DNA of 44,547 bases from Candidatus Scatonaster coprocaballi (GTDB lineage Bacteria > Bacillota > Clostridia > Saccharofermentanales > Saccharofermentanaceae): positions 1 to 44,547 of the forward strand of contig JAGHVD010000003.1 of assembly GCA_018064475.1 (NCBI GenBank), written 5' to 3'. A program made the translations under genes and the position numbers. Positions 1-9,068 of this stretch are shown piece after piece. The notes beneath the pieces were generated by a model. That model searched no databases. It saw only the letters and a program-made list of their open reading frames with translations, and was not told where the DNA came from. Every line of letters begins with the position of its first letter. Positions within the stretch are counted from its first letter, which is position 1.

Positions 1-100
1 GCGGAATGGCGTGCAGTTGTATCGGAAATGCGTGCAGATGAACCGGAATCTCATATGCAGGTCTTAGCGGAATTCGCGTGCAGTTGAAGCGGAATCTGCA
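1..100. mobile_element. Probable insertion-sequence end with about 21-bp repeats
   Basis: Five degenerate copies of a unit close to CGGAATnnCGTGCAGTTG begin near positions 2, 23, 44, 68 and 90 (spacing 21, 21, 24, 22). The last copy is cut short and ends in TGCA at 97-100. Homology to the MBOAT acyltransferase begins immediately after, at about 101-103. Arrays of roughly 20-bp transposase-binding repeats at an end that terminates in CA are known for IS21-family elements, so this is probably one terminus of such an element. The transposase and the other end lie outside the window, so the family is an inference. Confidence 0.5.
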
Positions 101-102
101 CC

Positions 103-765
103 ATTGGTTTTAGTGAAATGCTTGGCATTTCTATCCGGCCAAACTTCGATCACCCGTATGCTTCGTTGTCGATTACTGAATTCTGGCGTAGGTGGCATGT
201 TTCACTTGGTGACTGGTTCAAAGAGTACGTATATATTCCTTTGGGTGGAAATCGAACTGGAAATGTGTATGTAAACCTCTTTATCGTATTTCTGTTGACC
301 GGAATATGGCATGGCGCGAATCTGACTTTCTTGATTTGGGGCGTGGCTCATGGCTTAGTGATTGTTGTGGAACGTGCTATACGTAATAAGAACTGGTATA
401 AACGAGTTCCTTCGCTAGTAAAATGGCTCTGCACTACGTTATTTGTGTTCATGGCTTGGATTCCGTTCATGTCTCCGAATCTGAAAGAAACCGGTTTGTT
501 CTATAAGCGAATGTTCGTATTCTCTTCGAAACTGGTTAACTTTACTTGGCGGTTTTTCTTGACCAGGAAAATTCTAATCATTCTTGTGATTGCTGCAGTT
601 TTGGCAATATTGGGACGATTCAAATTGAGTGAGAAGATTTCGAAGCATATTCAGAAGACATACTTTGTATGGATCAAGTATGTTTTTCTCATTGGACTAC
701 TTGTTCTTTCTATTCTGTTCATTGTGAATGCTAGTTACAGTCCCTTTATCTATATGCAGTTCTAG
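103..765 (+). pseudogene. MBOAT O-acyltransferase (AlgI-like), 3' fragment
   Basis: This is the C-terminal part of a membrane-bound O-acyltransferase that moves acyl groups onto an extracytoplasmic polymer. Visible hallmarks are FWRRWH, YVYIPLGGNR and the GIWHGAN motif with the family's catalytic histidine, followed by several hydrophobic helices. Only about 220 residues remain, against roughly 450-500 in the family. In-frame homology (IGFSEMLGI) continues upstream of the first ATG at 118 to about 103 and then stops at the repeat array of the presumed IS end. A TGA lies in frame at 85-87. The gene therefore looks interrupted by insertion. The AlgX-like partner follows after 12 bases with a perfect AGGAGG, so the two formed one operon. 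A fragment this short should not work as an acyltransferase. Alternatively, the 5' half may lie beyond an element off the window edge. Confidence 0.8.
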
Positions 766-777
766 GAGGTTGAATCG

Positions 778-3018
778 ATGAGAAAAGTCTTCGACTATTT
801 ATTTATTCTTTTGGTTCTTTGCATATTGATCGTTCCTGTAATTCGTATGAATAGAGAACACTACGCTGTATCGGAAATCGATAATCGTGTTTTGGCTTTC
901 GAGCCTGAATTTAAAGATAAAACATTTCGTGATGACTTGGAAGCTTATTTGAAAGATCGTATCGGATACCGTAAAGACATGATTCGCGTATATGATCAAA
1001 TCAATGATATATTTGCTCATGAGATGACACATCCTACGTACACCTATGGCAAAGACGATTATGTTTTCTTCAAAATGCATAAGAATGTTGAATATGGAGA
1101 TTACCATATTGTTTTTGCTCAATTCTTGAAGTCTGTGCAGGACTACTGTGAGGCTCGTGGGGCAAAGTTCTATTTCGCCTTTGAACCTGAGAAGTTGAGC
1201 ATCTACAGAGAGTATTTGCCGAGTGGCGTGAATTATAATGATGAATGGGTAGATGCGTTTTTCAAGCAATTGGATGAATTGGGCGTTCATTATATTGATA
1301 ATTCCTCCTATTTACAAGAACAGGCGAAGAAAGAGCAGGTATTTAGTGTGCAGTATGATGCTGGACATTGGAATGAACTTGGTTGTTTCTATGGAACAAA
1401 GAATATTATGGATCGTATCTCTCAAGATTTCCCTAGTATACCGGGCATGTCATTTGATGACTATGAGATATCAACGAAGGTTGCGCAGTATTTGCCAGTC
1501 TCTGAATTTACAGTAAATGAGACCATACCGAGTTTTAAACTGAAAGAGAGTTATCGTAATGTAACGACGGATTATGCGCCGTACTTAGAAATTGATCCCA
1601 GTCATAAGTATTTTCATTATGTGCGATACGAGAATAAGGCTGATCTTCCTCGTATGTTGGTTTTCCAGGGAAGTTACTACAATTCTCGACCTCAATTTAT
1701 CGCAAGTCAGTGTAGTGAGTATATCGCTGTACATAATTATGTGAATGTATGTAATCTCGATTATTACTTTCAGGCTTTCCAACCTGATGTTGTTCTCTTT
1801 GAAGCTGCGGAGTATACATTTCAGGAACAGTATTTTCCAGTGAAACAGATGAAGGAACCAAAGTGGTCTCCTGCTCTGATTGATCAGCGAGAGAATAGTA
1901 ACTACGATGAAGATCTTGCAACATTGCTCTCTTCATGTGAGGTCGGTGATTCGATCTCACTTCATGCACAAGATTGTAATCAGTTGACGCGTTTCTACAT
2001 ACATCAAGCTGATGTATATTCGGCTGAATATGTATATGTGATTTCTGATAATCAAATCTATGATTTGTCATTAGATACGAATGGGGATTTCAGTGCATTG
2101 CTTCCTTACGATATTGAGCGGAAGAATATGAGTATTGTTTTAGTTCACTATGATGGTCTGATGTCGGTGCATGATTGTAATTTGAAACCAGCATCTTCAT
2201 ATGTATTTGAACCGGTATTTAGTTCGAACGTTTCTTGTGAGGAGGATGTCTCTTCTTACGTAAGCCGGAAGAATTTTGCGCCTCAAAGTGGATATGTGTT
2301 CGGCACAGATGTAGATGAGAATCGATTCAGTTCTTTCCAGATTCAATTAATAAACAAAGTAAACGGTAAATATTTGGAGACAATACTTTCCACGACTAAA
2401 ACCGGAAAGACAACGCTAAAGTATCAGATGAAGTATTCTTCAGGGTGGTACACCATTCGACTCAAGGCGAATTCTTCGCTTCAGGACGAGTACATGGATT
2501 ATCTCATGTACATGGAAGAAGGTGAGTGCTACTATCTGTCGCTTAATGTAGAAGAAGTGAATCAATCCAATATTGTGTTGGGTACTTCTATATCGATAAG
2601 TGGAACTGGATTGCAAAGTGCAAGTGAGCATGATCTGCAGTATGAATGGACATTATCAGAGCATACTTCCATGACGGCAGATCAAATGATTACGATGACA
2701 ACAGACGTTGAGGACAATCGATTCAGTTCTGCTATTCTTCAGGCCATGAATAATGATAGTTGCCAATATACACCTGTCATTTGCAAAGCCTCAGATTTAG
2801 GTGAATATCACGGATTCTATTATCACGAAGATATTGGTGGACAGTATCAACTTCGTTTACGAGCAAATTCTAATATTGAAGATGAGTATCTAGAATGCGA
2901 TATGGAGTTCAAGGAACATGCCCTCTATGAGTACTCATTTACTGTTGATTCAATGAGTGAAGATTGCGTTCAAATTCGTGATTTCACATTTGTTGAAGTT
3001 GCTGAAGTGGATAACTAG
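778..3018 (+). CDS. AlgJ/AlgX-like SGNH-type membrane protein with duplicated C-terminal module
   Basis: Partner protein of the MBOAT acyltransferase, expected to act outside the membrane in acylating a surface polysaccharide or wall polymer. The N-terminus has one membrane anchor (about residues 7-23). The AlgX/AlgJ-type domain covers about 30-370: the family's Asp-His-Trp signature appears as D194-A-G-H197-W198, and a candidate nucleophile S299 sits in FQGSYYN where relatives usually have a DSF-like motif. LDYYFQAFQPDVVLFE matches the end of the fold. After about residue 490 there are two copies of a module 132 residues apart, both with NRFSS and R-L-(K/R)-A-N-S...DEY. I do not recognise this module. 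ATG at 778 is preceded by AGGAGG with 7-base spacing. With its partner truncated, the gene may be non-functional or transcribed from the insertion element. Confidence 0.75.
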   Translation: MRKVFDYLFILLVLCILIVPVIRMNREHYAVSEIDNRVLAFEPEFKDKTFRDDLEAYLKDRIGYRKDMIRVYDQINDIFAHEMTHPTYTYGKDDYVFFKMHKNVEYGDYHIVFAQFLKSVQDYCEARGAKFYFAFEPEKLSIYREYLPSGVNYNDEWVDAFFKQLDELGVHYIDNSSYLQEQAKKEQVFSVQYDAGHWNELGCFYGTKNIMDRISQDFPSIPGMSFDDYEISTKVAQYLPVSEFTVNETIPSFKLKESYRNVTTDYAPYLEIDPSHKYFHYVRYENKADLPRMLVFQGSYYNSRPQFIASQCSEYIAVHNYVNVCNLDYYFQAFQPDVVLFEAAEYTFQEQYFPVKQMKEPKWSPALIDQRENSNYDEDLATLLSSCEVGDSISLHAQDCNQLTRFYIHQADVYSAEYVYVISDNQIYDLSLDTNGDFSALLPYDIERKNMSIVLVHYDGLMSVHDCNLKPASSYVFEPVFSSNVSCEEDVSSYVSRKNFAPQSGYVFGTDVDENRFSSFQIQLINKVNGKYLETILSTTKTGKTTLKYQMKYSSGWYTIRLKANSSLQDEYMDYLMYMEEGECYYLSLNVEEVNQSNIVLGTSISISGTGLQSASEHDLQYEWTLSEHTSMTADQMITMTTDVEDNRFSSAILQAMNNDSCQYTPVICKASDLGEYHGFYYHEDIGGQYQLRLRANSNIEDEYLECDMEFKEHALYEYSFTVDSMSEDCVQIRDFTFVEVAEVDN

Positions 3019-3114
3019 AAGTATTGACGCTTAATTTCTTTTCCTTTTTTGCAACAGAATGAATATCATTTTCGTCTATAACTACGAAGTGCAAAAAATG
3101 AGGGGAAATGTTGT

Positions 3115-3143
3115 TTGCAAAGTATCTGTATTTGCAATAGTAT
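3115..3143 (+). promoter_or_regulatory. Candidate promoter of the moxR operon
   Basis: TTGCAA at 3115-3120, a 17-base spacer and TAGTAT at 3138-3143, about 60 bases ahead of moxR. The rest of the 188-base gap (3019-3206) is AT-rich and holds TTTTTTGCA at 3045-3053 with its reverse complement at 3090-3098. I see no clear terminator. An alternative promoter (TTGCAA 3132-3137, TATTTT 3154-3159) is possible. Confidence 0.4.
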
Positions 3144-3206
3144 ATATTAGATATATTTTGTTTGACAACTAACCCGAAAGATTTGTTGTTTGGAAGGAGA
3201 TATTAA

Positions 3207-4196
3207 ATGGAGAATCATTCTGAAATCACGAATGTTGAGTTGGAGAAGAGCAAAGCGATTATTTCCAAAATCAACGATTATTACTATAGAAAGATGGTAG
3301 GTCAGACGAGACTTGGCTGGTCATTGCTGATTTCCATCATTTCTAACGGACATATTCTGTTGGAATCTGTCCCGGGTCTTGCGAAGACAACCGCTGCGAA
3401 GACACTGACCGATGCAGTGAACGGAAAGTTCTCACGTATTCAGTGTACACCGGACCTTCTGCCTAGTGATATCATCGGTACACAGATCTTCAATTATACG
3501 ACGAATACATTCGAGACCAAATTAGGTCCTGTTTATGCAAACTTCGTTCTTCTCGACGAGATCAACCGTTCCAGTGCAAAGACTCAGAGTGCTATGCTCG
3601 AGGTCATGCAGGAACATCAGACAACAATTGGTGGTTATAACTATGCAATGCCGAAGATCTTTACGGTAATTGCTACACAGAACCCAATTGAGCAGGAAGG
3701 TACGTATTTGCTTTCCGAAGCACAGCTGGACCGTTTCTTGATGAAGGAAAAGATTGATTATCCGAATAAGGACGAAGAGTATGAGATCCTGAACCGTATT
3801 GAGAAGGACGTTTTCTCTAAGTCTGAAGCAGTTGTTGAACTCGAAGATGTTTATTTCCTGCAGCAGATGGCAAAGCGAGTCTACATTGATGATGCGATTA
3901 AGAAGTACATTATCAATATTGTAAGTGTTACAAGAAATCCAGCTCCGACTATTGGAAAAGAACTTGCTGAGTATATTACGCTTGGTTCTAGTACCCGTGG
4001 TTGTATTGCGTTGATGGAAGTCTCGAAGGCTGTTGCGTTGATTAACGGTCGTAGTTACGTGACACCAGATGATGTGAAGACATTGATTCACAGTGTTTTG
4101 CGTCATCGTATTTCATTGAACTTCGCGGCAGTGGCTGATGGCGTGACAGTAGAACAGATTATCGATAAGATCGTTGGAGCAATTCAGACACCATGA
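3207..4196 (+). CDS. MoxR-family AAA+ ATPase
   Basis: Cytoplasmic AAA+ ATPase of the MoxR family, thought to act as a chaperone that remodels or matures partner vWA-domain proteins. The 329-residue length is normal. Walker A is SVPGLAKT at about 54-61 (the GLAKT form is usual for MoxR). Walker B is VLLDEIN at about 111-117, followed by the family-typical ATQNPIEQEGTY and LDRF. The C-terminal lid is helical. ATG 3207 has AAGGAG seven bases upstream. It is the first gene of a six-gene run in which consecutive genes overlap; its stop overlaps the next start as ATGA. The order MoxR, DUF58, DUF4381-like, vWA, vWA, TPR is that of a Bat operon. Confidence 0.93.
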   Translation: MENHSEITNVELEKSKAIISKINDYYYRKMVGQTRLGWSLLISIISNGHILLESVPGLAKTTAAKTLTDAVNGKFSRIQCTPDLLPSDIIGTQIFNYTTNTFETKLGPVYANFVLLDEINRSSAKTQSAMLEVMQEHQTTIGGYNYAMPKIFTVIATQNPIEQEGTYLLSEAQLDRFLMKEKIDYPNKDEEYEILNRIEKDVFSKSEAVVELEDVYFLQQMAKRVYIDDAIKKYIINIVSVTRNPAPTIGKELAEYITLGSSTRGCIALMEVSKAVALINGRSYVTPDDVKTLIHSVLRHRISLNFAAVADGVTVEQIIDKIVGAIQTP

Positions 4197-5068
4197 ACCT
4201 GGATTATATTACAAAAATCCGAGCAAACATCTCGATTCATACCAAGATTAAGGCTACGAGCATCCTGGATGGTTCGTACAAGTCAGTTTTTATGGGACGT
4301 AGCCTGAATTTCGAGGACCTGCGTGAATATATTCCCGGCGATAACATTCGTGATATCGACTGGAAGGCTTCTTCGCGAAGCAGAATGCTCTTGATCAAGC
4401 GATATGTGGCTGAGAAGAAGCATAATATCATGATCGTCTTTGATACTGGTAGTAAGATGAATGCTCATACAAGCACGATGGAAGAGAAGAAGGATGTTGC
4501 CATTTATTCAGCCGGAACATTGGCATATCTTGCTTATTCGAATGGAGACTTTGTCGGCTCTCTCTACAATATAGACGGCAAGATGAAGTTCTTCCCATTG
4601 CGCACCAGACTCTATGATATTGAGAACATTCTTGCATCTTATGATAATGATGTTCAGAATTCTCATAAGTCGGATCTGAATCAATCTCTTGAGTACTTGT
4701 TGAAGAACTTCAAAAGAAAGATGGTTGTGTTTGTGATTACCGACCAAGGTGGTACTTCATCGGTATCTGATCAGATTCTGAAGAAGTTGATCTGTCAGCA
4801 TGACATTCTGTTCGTCAATATCAATGATGTCAATGTGACGGGTGATCGCTCTTTCAAAGTGCAACAGAATCGCTATCTGCCTCGTTTTATCACTGAGGAC
4901 AAGAAACTGATCAAGATGGAGAAAGAAGCTAAAGAGAAGATCATGATGGAGAATGAGAAGAAACTATTACATCATGCGATCATGTCTACTGAAATTGGAA
5001 GTAAGGAGGATGTGACAAGTGGGATCACGAATCTTCTACAGCGGCACAGATTTGCCAATATCCGTTGA
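4193..5068 (+). CDS. DUF58 domain protein of the Bat/MoxR operon
   Basis: Soluble DUF58 protein, a vWA-like fold that commonly follows MoxR. The family signature is seen as YIPGDNIRDIDWKASSR (about residues 45-61) followed by LLIKRY. A possible metal-site-like segment is FDTGSKMN (about 81-88), close to but not a perfect DxSxS MIDAS. The 291-residue length is typical for the short form without N-terminal membrane helices. The start overlaps the moxR stop by four bases, so translation is probably coupled. The 3' end overlaps the next gene by 50 bases. The role is inferred from the operon: a substrate or partner of MoxR in envelope maintenance. Confidence 0.88.
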   Translation: MNLDYITKIRANISIHTKIKATSILDGSYKSVFMGRSLNFEDLREYIPGDNIRDIDWKASSRSRMLLIKRYVAEKKHNIMIVFDTGSKMNAHTSTMEEKKDVAIYSAGTLAYLAYSNGDFVGSLYNIDGKMKFFPLRTRLYDIENILASYDNDVQNSHKSDLNQSLEYLLKNFKRKMVVFVITDQGGTSSVSDQILKKLICQHDILFVNINDVNVTGDRSFKVQQNRYLPRFITEDKKLIKMEKEAKEKIMMENEKKLLHHAIMSTEIGSKEDVTSGITNLLQRHRFANIR

Positions 5069-5531
5069 TCTGCAGGATCCATTTTCCTACAGTAAACTAC
5101 CAATTTGGATTACGGCTGCCGTGATTGTCGCTTCAATCGTCGTTCTGCTCCTGATATTCCTGCTTCGCAAGTTGTTACGTAAGGACACAAGCAACACATC
5201 TGCAGACATTTCTGTCTTTAGACCGAAGTCTTTGCCTGCTGCGAAGAATGAGTATCTTGCAAAGATCAATGCAGTGGAACAGCAGTATCGTGGAGGCACT
5301 ATGAATGCGCGTATTGCTCACCAGGAACTTTCTGCGATTGTACGTATGTTTGTGTATGATTTGACAGGTATTGAGGCACAGAATTTCTCTTTGAATGAGT
5401 TAAAGGCCAGAAATATCAGTATCAGTCATTTGATTGAAGAATTTTATGCACCGGAGTTTGCGCAGCGAAGCGATAAAGAAACGCTTTCTTCGGTTGAGGA
5501 TGCAAGGAGAGTGATTTTGTCATGGAATTAA
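5019..5531 (+). CDS. Single-pass membrane protein, DUF4381-like
   Basis: Small membrane protein of 170 residues. A short N-terminal segment of about 28 residues precedes a strong transmembrane helix (about 29-50), then a basic stretch and a helical cytoplasmic domain. Size, topology and position between DUF58 and vWA genes fit the DUF4381-like members of Bat operons. The start is GTG at 5019, chosen because AAGGAGG at 5003-5009 lies nine bases upstream. This places the first 50 bases inside the 3' end of the DUF58 gene in another frame. No catalytic motif is visible. The family assignment rests on topology and context more than on sequence. Confidence 0.72.
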   Translation: MGSRIFYSGTDLPISVDLQDPFSYSKLPIWITAAVIVASIVVLLLIFLLRKLLRKDTSNTSADISVFRPKSLPAAKNEYLAKINAVEQQYRGGTMNARIAHQELSAIVRMFVYDLTGIEAQNFSLNELKARNISISHLIEEFYAPEFAQRSDKETLSSVEDARRVILSWN

Positions 5532-6574
5532 AAAATCCATATGCAATTTACATCGGCATTCCTGTAATCCTTATTCTGACACTGATCTCATTCGGGGCTC
5601 GTAAGAAGTATATTGATGGCCGTAAAGTAGCGAATACTGAAGTAATTGAAGGTATGAAGTACTACAAGCAGAGAATGATGGAATATCGTATCTGCAGTGT
5701 TACGATGATCATTAGTCTTGCGGTTGCATTGTCTTTCTTAATGATGCTGATTGCTCGACCTTTCCGAGCTCGTCAGAAAGTGACGGAGATCCATAACAGA
5801 GATATCTATGTGTGTCTGGATACTTCTTATTCAGCATTTCAGATTGACTTGGAGACTGTCAGAGAATTGAAGGATTTCGTGAATGGCCTGCAAGGTGAAC
5901 GTTTTGGTATTACGATCTTTAACTGTAAGACCGTTCAACTTGTTCCGTTGACCAATGACTATGAGTACATCATTGAAGTACTTGATAAACTTGAAGAATC
6001 ATGCCTTCTTGCGACCAAGTACGTAGATGTATACACGGGTTTTGCTAGATTTCCATCTGTTGAGAAAGAGCGTCAATTCATGTACATGATTGATGGTACG
6101 GTCAAAGATCCGGATCCGGAATACCATGGCTCGTCCATTGCAGGTGAAGGTCTCGTTACGACATTGTTTGAGTTCCCTGAGTTGAAGGAAGATGAGACAA
6201 GAACGAGAGTGATTATACTTTGTACGGATAATCAGGTTGAGAACATACAGAGTGAAGATTCTTACGTCCATCTTGAAGAAGCGATGGCGCTCTGTAAGAA
6301 GTATAATGTCATTGTTTTTGGTGTTACACCAAAACAGGACGAAGTGCGAGACTTCGACATGTTTGAAGACGGTTGTAAGACTTCCGGTGGTGATATTTTC
6401 ACATTGGATATGAGTAACATGGCGGAACGACTCGTTGAGGCAGTTGAGAAGACCGATACTTATACGATCTACAAGAGTGACATCATTGAAACGGAATACC
6501 CTGAGGCGATTGTTGCCTGTGCTACGATTGCATTAGTTGTATATTACGTGTTAGGTAAAAGGATAAAACTATGA
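5522..6574 (+). CDS. Membrane-anchored vWA protein (BatA-like), first copy
   Basis: von Willebrand A-domain protein with two N-terminal membrane helices (about 8-24 and 57-78), a vWA domain, and a C-terminal helix (about 328-346), the BatA/BatB topology. The metal-ion-dependent adhesion site is present as D100-T-S102-Y-S104. The later metal-site Asp that relatives carry in a TDG motif appears as CTDNQ. A segment around 170-215 (containing DGTVKDPDPEYHGSS) is longer than in a minimal vWA domain. ATG 5522 overlaps the upstream stop by ten bases, and the 3' end overlaps the next gene as ATGA. Predicted partner of the MoxR ATPase and of the second vWA protein. Confidence 0.85.
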   Translation: MELKNPYAIYIGIPVILILTLISFGARKKYIDGRKVANTEVIEGMKYYKQRMMEYRICSVTMIISLAVALSFLMMLIARPFRARQKVTEIHNRDIYVCLDTSYSAFQIDLETVRELKDFVNGLQGERFGITIFNCKTVQLVPLTNDYEYIIEVLDKLEESCLLATKYVDVYTGFARFPSVEKERQFMYMIDGTVKDPDPEYHGSSIAGEGLVTTLFEFPELKEDETRTRVIILCTDNQVENIQSEDSYVHLEEAMALCKKYNVIVFGVTPKQDEVRDFDMFEDGCKTSGGDIFTLDMSNMAERLVEAVEKTDTYTIYKSDIIETEYPEAIVACATIALVVYYVLGKRIKL

Positions 6575-7533
6575 AAATACATCCGATTCTGCCAGTTTGG
6601 ATTATGGCAATCATATGTGTCGGCATGCTGCTGATGAAGCGTAAAGGTGTTTGGAACTTTATCAGACAGTTCTTAATCGTTGCCTTGTTGTTTGTAATCA
6701 ATCTTCGAATCATGGTTTTCTCATATGAGGTGAAGAAAGAAGAACTTAATGTCGATGTATTGTTTGTTTTTGATAACACAATGAGTATGCTTGCAGAAGA
6801 CTTCGATGGAGAGGGACGTCGTATCGATGCAGCCAAAGAAGACTGTGCATACATCATGGATCAATTTGCAGGTGCGCGTTTTGGCCTGATTTCTTTCGGT
6901 AATCGTGCAGATGTCATGTCACCGTATACCGAAGATGAGAACAATATCATTTCATGTCTTGACAGCATGAATGGTGAGACGATGTATTATGCCAATGGTA
7001 CCTCGCTCAACCTGCCATACGAAGTGTTGTTGGAAACGCTCAGTAATCATGCAGAGCGTTTTGAAGACCGTGTTCAGATCGTCTTCTTCTTAAGTGATGG
7101 TGAGATTACGGAGAAGGAAGAAGAACTGGCCTCCTACGCAAAGGCTGAAGATTATATTCTCACAGGTGCCGTCCTTGGCTATGGTACAGAAGAAGGCGGT
7201 TATATGAAAGTTAAATCATATAATGACGATTATACAGAACCGACTTACATGATGACCAATGCACAAGGCGAGTACGGTAAGGCTGTATCGAGAATTGATG
7301 AAGACAATCTTGAATCGATTGCAGATGATTTAGGTGTTTCCTATTACCACATTGATAATTCGGAAACGATCATGGATGTGGTGGATGAAATTAATGTAGA
7401 ACTTGATGATTTCTCAACGAATGGTATTTCCACAACAGCGGGTTATGTCGACACGTATTACTGGTTTACCATCCCGATGATTGCTTTGCTGGTTTACGAT
7501 TTAGTTTATTACAAGAGGAAACTGAGAGAATGA
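6571..7533 (+). CDS. Membrane-anchored vWA protein (BatA/BatB-like), second copy
   Basis: Second vWA protein of the operon, 320 residues. Two N-terminal hydrophobic helices (about 6-22 and 31-50) precede the vWA domain, and one C-terminal helix (about 293-313) follows. The MIDAS motif reads D68-N-T-M-S72, with Thr in place of the first Ser, and SDGE supplies the later Asp. Compared with the upstream vWA protein it is closer to the canonical BatA/BatB form. Starts and stops overlap both neighbours by four bases (ATGA), indicating strict co-translation. Probably forms a complex with the other vWA and TPR proteins on the cytoplasmic membrane; this is inferred from Bat operons. Confidence 0.86.
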   Translation: MKIHPILPVWIMAIICVGMLLMKRKGVWNFIRQFLIVALLFVINLRIMVFSYEVKKEELNVDVLFVFDNTMSMLAEDFDGEGRRIDAAKEDCAYIMDQFAGARFGLISFGNRADVMSPYTEDENNIISCLDSMNGETMYYANGTSLNLPYEVLLETLSNHAERFEDRVQIVFFLSDGEITEKEEELASYAKAEDYILTGAVLGYGTEEGGYMKVKSYNDDYTEPTYMMTNAQGEYGKAVSRIDEDNLESIADDLGVSYYHIDNSETIMDVVDEINVELDDFSTNGISTTAGYVDTYYWFTIPMIALLVYDLVYYKRKLRE

Positions 7534-8294
7534 AAAAGACGATACTAATTACAATTTATGCGATTGCGGCTGTGATCCTGTTCAAGTTTGCTTTTACATA
7601 TGCTTATAATGAATGGGTGATTTCGAAGTATAGCGAGGAAGATTATTCCGAGAACTTCTCACTTCTTGAAGTCGGAAATCTGACAGAGAAGTATATTGTT
7701 CACTTCAATAACGGCAATATTCGTTACAAGCTATATGACTATGAGATGGCGATTGAAGAGTATGAAAAAGCACTTTCATTGGATCCGCCGGAAGGAAAAG
7801 AATGTCCGATTCGAGTGAATATCGCTTTGTGTAAGCTTGCAGAGTTGTCACCTGATTGGTTGGGCGAAGAGCATATTGAAGAATCGATTGAAATTCTTGA
7901 AGAATGTTTGGAAGTACTCTCCGAAGACGATTGTGCAAACGAGGATGGCGATGGCCACGACGAAGATGCACAGACTCTGTATAATGAGATCCTCGAGATG
8001 CTGAATCAGGCACAGCAGGAACAAGAGCAGCAACAACAGTCACAGCAGCAGTCGCAACAGCAGGAGCAGAGTGATTCTTCAAGTGGGGGCGGTGATTCAC
8101 AGAGTGATCAAACAACCGATGCTTCTCAGTCCAAGTCCGAAGAAGAATCTCGCAATCAGCGTGAGAGCTCGATTGAGCAGAAAATGCAGTCTCAGATGGA
8201 AGGTGCGGATGATCAGCGTCGTAACGACCAAAAGGGTAATGACGAGGAAGGCAGTGGCTGGAACTACAATTACGATGATGAAGAGATTTGGTAA
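7530..8294 (+). CDS. TPR protein with Gln-rich tail (BatC-like)
   Basis: Last gene of the Bat operon, 254 residues. An N-terminal membrane helix (about 5-23) precedes a tetratricopeptide-like segment (about 55-110, including YEMAIEEYEKALSLDP). The C-terminal third is low complexity: a Gln run around 165-185, a Ser/Gly/Asp/Gln-rich stretch, then an acidic tail ending NYDDEEIW. TPR proteins of Bat operons often have such disordered tails with a terminal Trp motif. ATG 7530 overlaps the previous stop by four bases. I see no strong terminator after it; the pyr promoter begins about ten bases past the stop, so some read-through into the pyr leader is possible. Confidence 0.8.
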   Translation: MKKTILITIYAIAAVILFKFAFTYAYNEWVISKYSEEDYSENFSLLEVGNLTEKYIVHFNNGNIRYKLYDYEMAIEEYEKALSLDPPEGKECPIRVNIALCKLAELSPDWLGEEHIEESIEILEECLEVLSEDDCANEDGDGHDEDAQTLYNEILEMLNQAQQEQEQQQQSQQQSQQQEQSDSSSGGGDSQSDQTTDASQSKSEEESRNQRESSIEQKMQSQMEGADDQRRNDQKGNDEEGSGWNYNYDDEEIW

Positions 8295-8302
8295 TTATAG
8301 TG

Positions 8303-8331
8303 TTGCTTTTTAGAGGTGATTGCTCTATTAT
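8303..8331 (+). promoter_or_regulatory. Promoter of the pyr operon
   Basis: TTGCTT at 8303-8308, a 17-base spacer and TATTAT at 8326-8331. Transcription would start near 8338-8341, just before the first strand of the pyr attenuator, as in other pyr leaders. The call rests on spacing and position. Confidence 0.6.
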
Positions 8332-8341
8332 CTTAACAGTG

Positions 8342-9067
<726 letters not shown>

Positions 9068-9068
<1 letters not shown>

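Noticed and set aside
1-100. Repeat array as a CRISPR
   Set aside because: The units are degenerate, about 21 bases apart with no constant-length spacers, and no cas gene is nearby. An insertion-sequence end fits better.
3045-3098. Inverted repeat TTTTTTGCA/TGCAAAAAA as a terminator of the AlgX-like gene
   Set aside because: The loop is over 35 bases and no T-run follows the right arm on the plus strand.
3360-3395. Degenerate-looking Walker A (GLAKT) in the MoxR protein
   Set aside because: This form is normal for MoxR ATPases, so it is not a loss of function.
3207-8294. MoxR-vWA cluster as a new anti-phage defence system
   Set aside because: Gene order and topologies match ordinary Bat operons. 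No nuclease, protease effector or neighbouring defence genes are present.
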